This document shows positions 5,414-5,519 of a DNA stretch of 5,519 bases, piece after piece. The first letter of the stretch is position 1, and each line of letters begins with the position of its first letter. The notes beneath the pieces were generated by a model, which saw nothing but the letters and a program-made list of their open reading frames with translations, was not told the origin of the DNA and made no database searches. The stretch lies in the NCBI GenBank assembly GCA_019314425.1, contig JAFCZI010000174.1, positions 1 through 5,519 of the forward strand, given 5' to 3'. Source of the stretch: Deltaproteobacteria bacterium. GTDB taxonomy: Bacteria > Desulfobacterota > DSM-4660 > Desulfatiglandales > Desulfatiglandaceae. Made by a program: the position numbers and the translations under genes.

Positions 5414-5429
5414 GGCAAGATGTATGCCA
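5414..5429 (-). promoter_or_regulatory. Possible sigma-54 promoter for the lytic transglycosylase
   Basis: TGGCATACATCTTGCC on the minus strand. It keeps the invariant GG (5427-5428) and GC (5415-5416) with the twelve-base offset of -24/-12 promoters, and matches TGGCA and TTGC. The predicted start near 5404 leaves a leader of about 50 bases before the ATG. An eight-base palindrome GACATGTC at 5458-5465 lies upstream, but no enhancer-binding site can be named. No good sigma-70 promoter was seen in the same stretch. Confidence 0.5.
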
Positions 5430-5519
5430 CGATTTACGTCATTTTAGGCTTTCCCATGACATGTCGGACGAAGAGCCAAAAACGTCTGGGTTTAAATATA
5501 TGCAATGGTTTGTTTTTTT

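Overview
The window (5519 bases, moderate GC) looks like a piece of a chromosome from a sulfate-reducing Desulfobacterota lineage, probably Desulfobacteraceae or a close relative. The basis is the DUF4911 protein behind NAD kinase, a COG2187-type kinase beside its COG0645-type partner, and repeats built around a CGTAAAAAGTC core. The placement is an inference from remembered families; no database search was possible.

All six supported genes lie on the minus strand, so transcription runs from high to low coordinates. In that order they are: a secreted or periplasmic lytic transglycosylase (4710-5351) behind a possible sigma-54 promoter; a COG2187 aminoglycoside-phosphotransferase-like kinase (3567-4565) behind a good sigma-70-type promoter; a COG0645/AAA_33-like P-loop kinase with an altered Walker A (2867-3469); a long imperfect palindrome (2735-2861) with an extra arm copy at 2701-2721; NAD kinase nadK (1799-2689); a 79-residue DUF4911 protein (1560-1799) whose start overlaps the nadK stop; and miaB (129-1451).

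The two kinase genes stand in the order in which the same domains occur as one fused protein in other bacteria, so they probably act on one unknown small-molecule pathway. NadK makes NADP. DUF4911 is translationally coupled to it and has no known function. MiaB is the radical-SAM methylthiotransferase that modifies A37 of tRNA. Only nadK and DUF4911 are tightly joined; the other gaps are 97 to 177 bases, so one long transcript is possible but not shown.

The core genes are ordinary. The features worth a second look are a ten-base G run at the end of nadK, where a one-base slip would fuse NadK in frame to DUF4911; a nine-base C run in the miaB interdomain linker; the palindromic repeat family upstream of nadK and in the COG2187 leader; and substitutions in the nucleotide-binding motifs of both kinases. 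I saw no CRISPR array, tRNA, rRNA, transposase or clear rho-independent terminator. Bases 1-128 and 5352-5519 hold no gene I can support.
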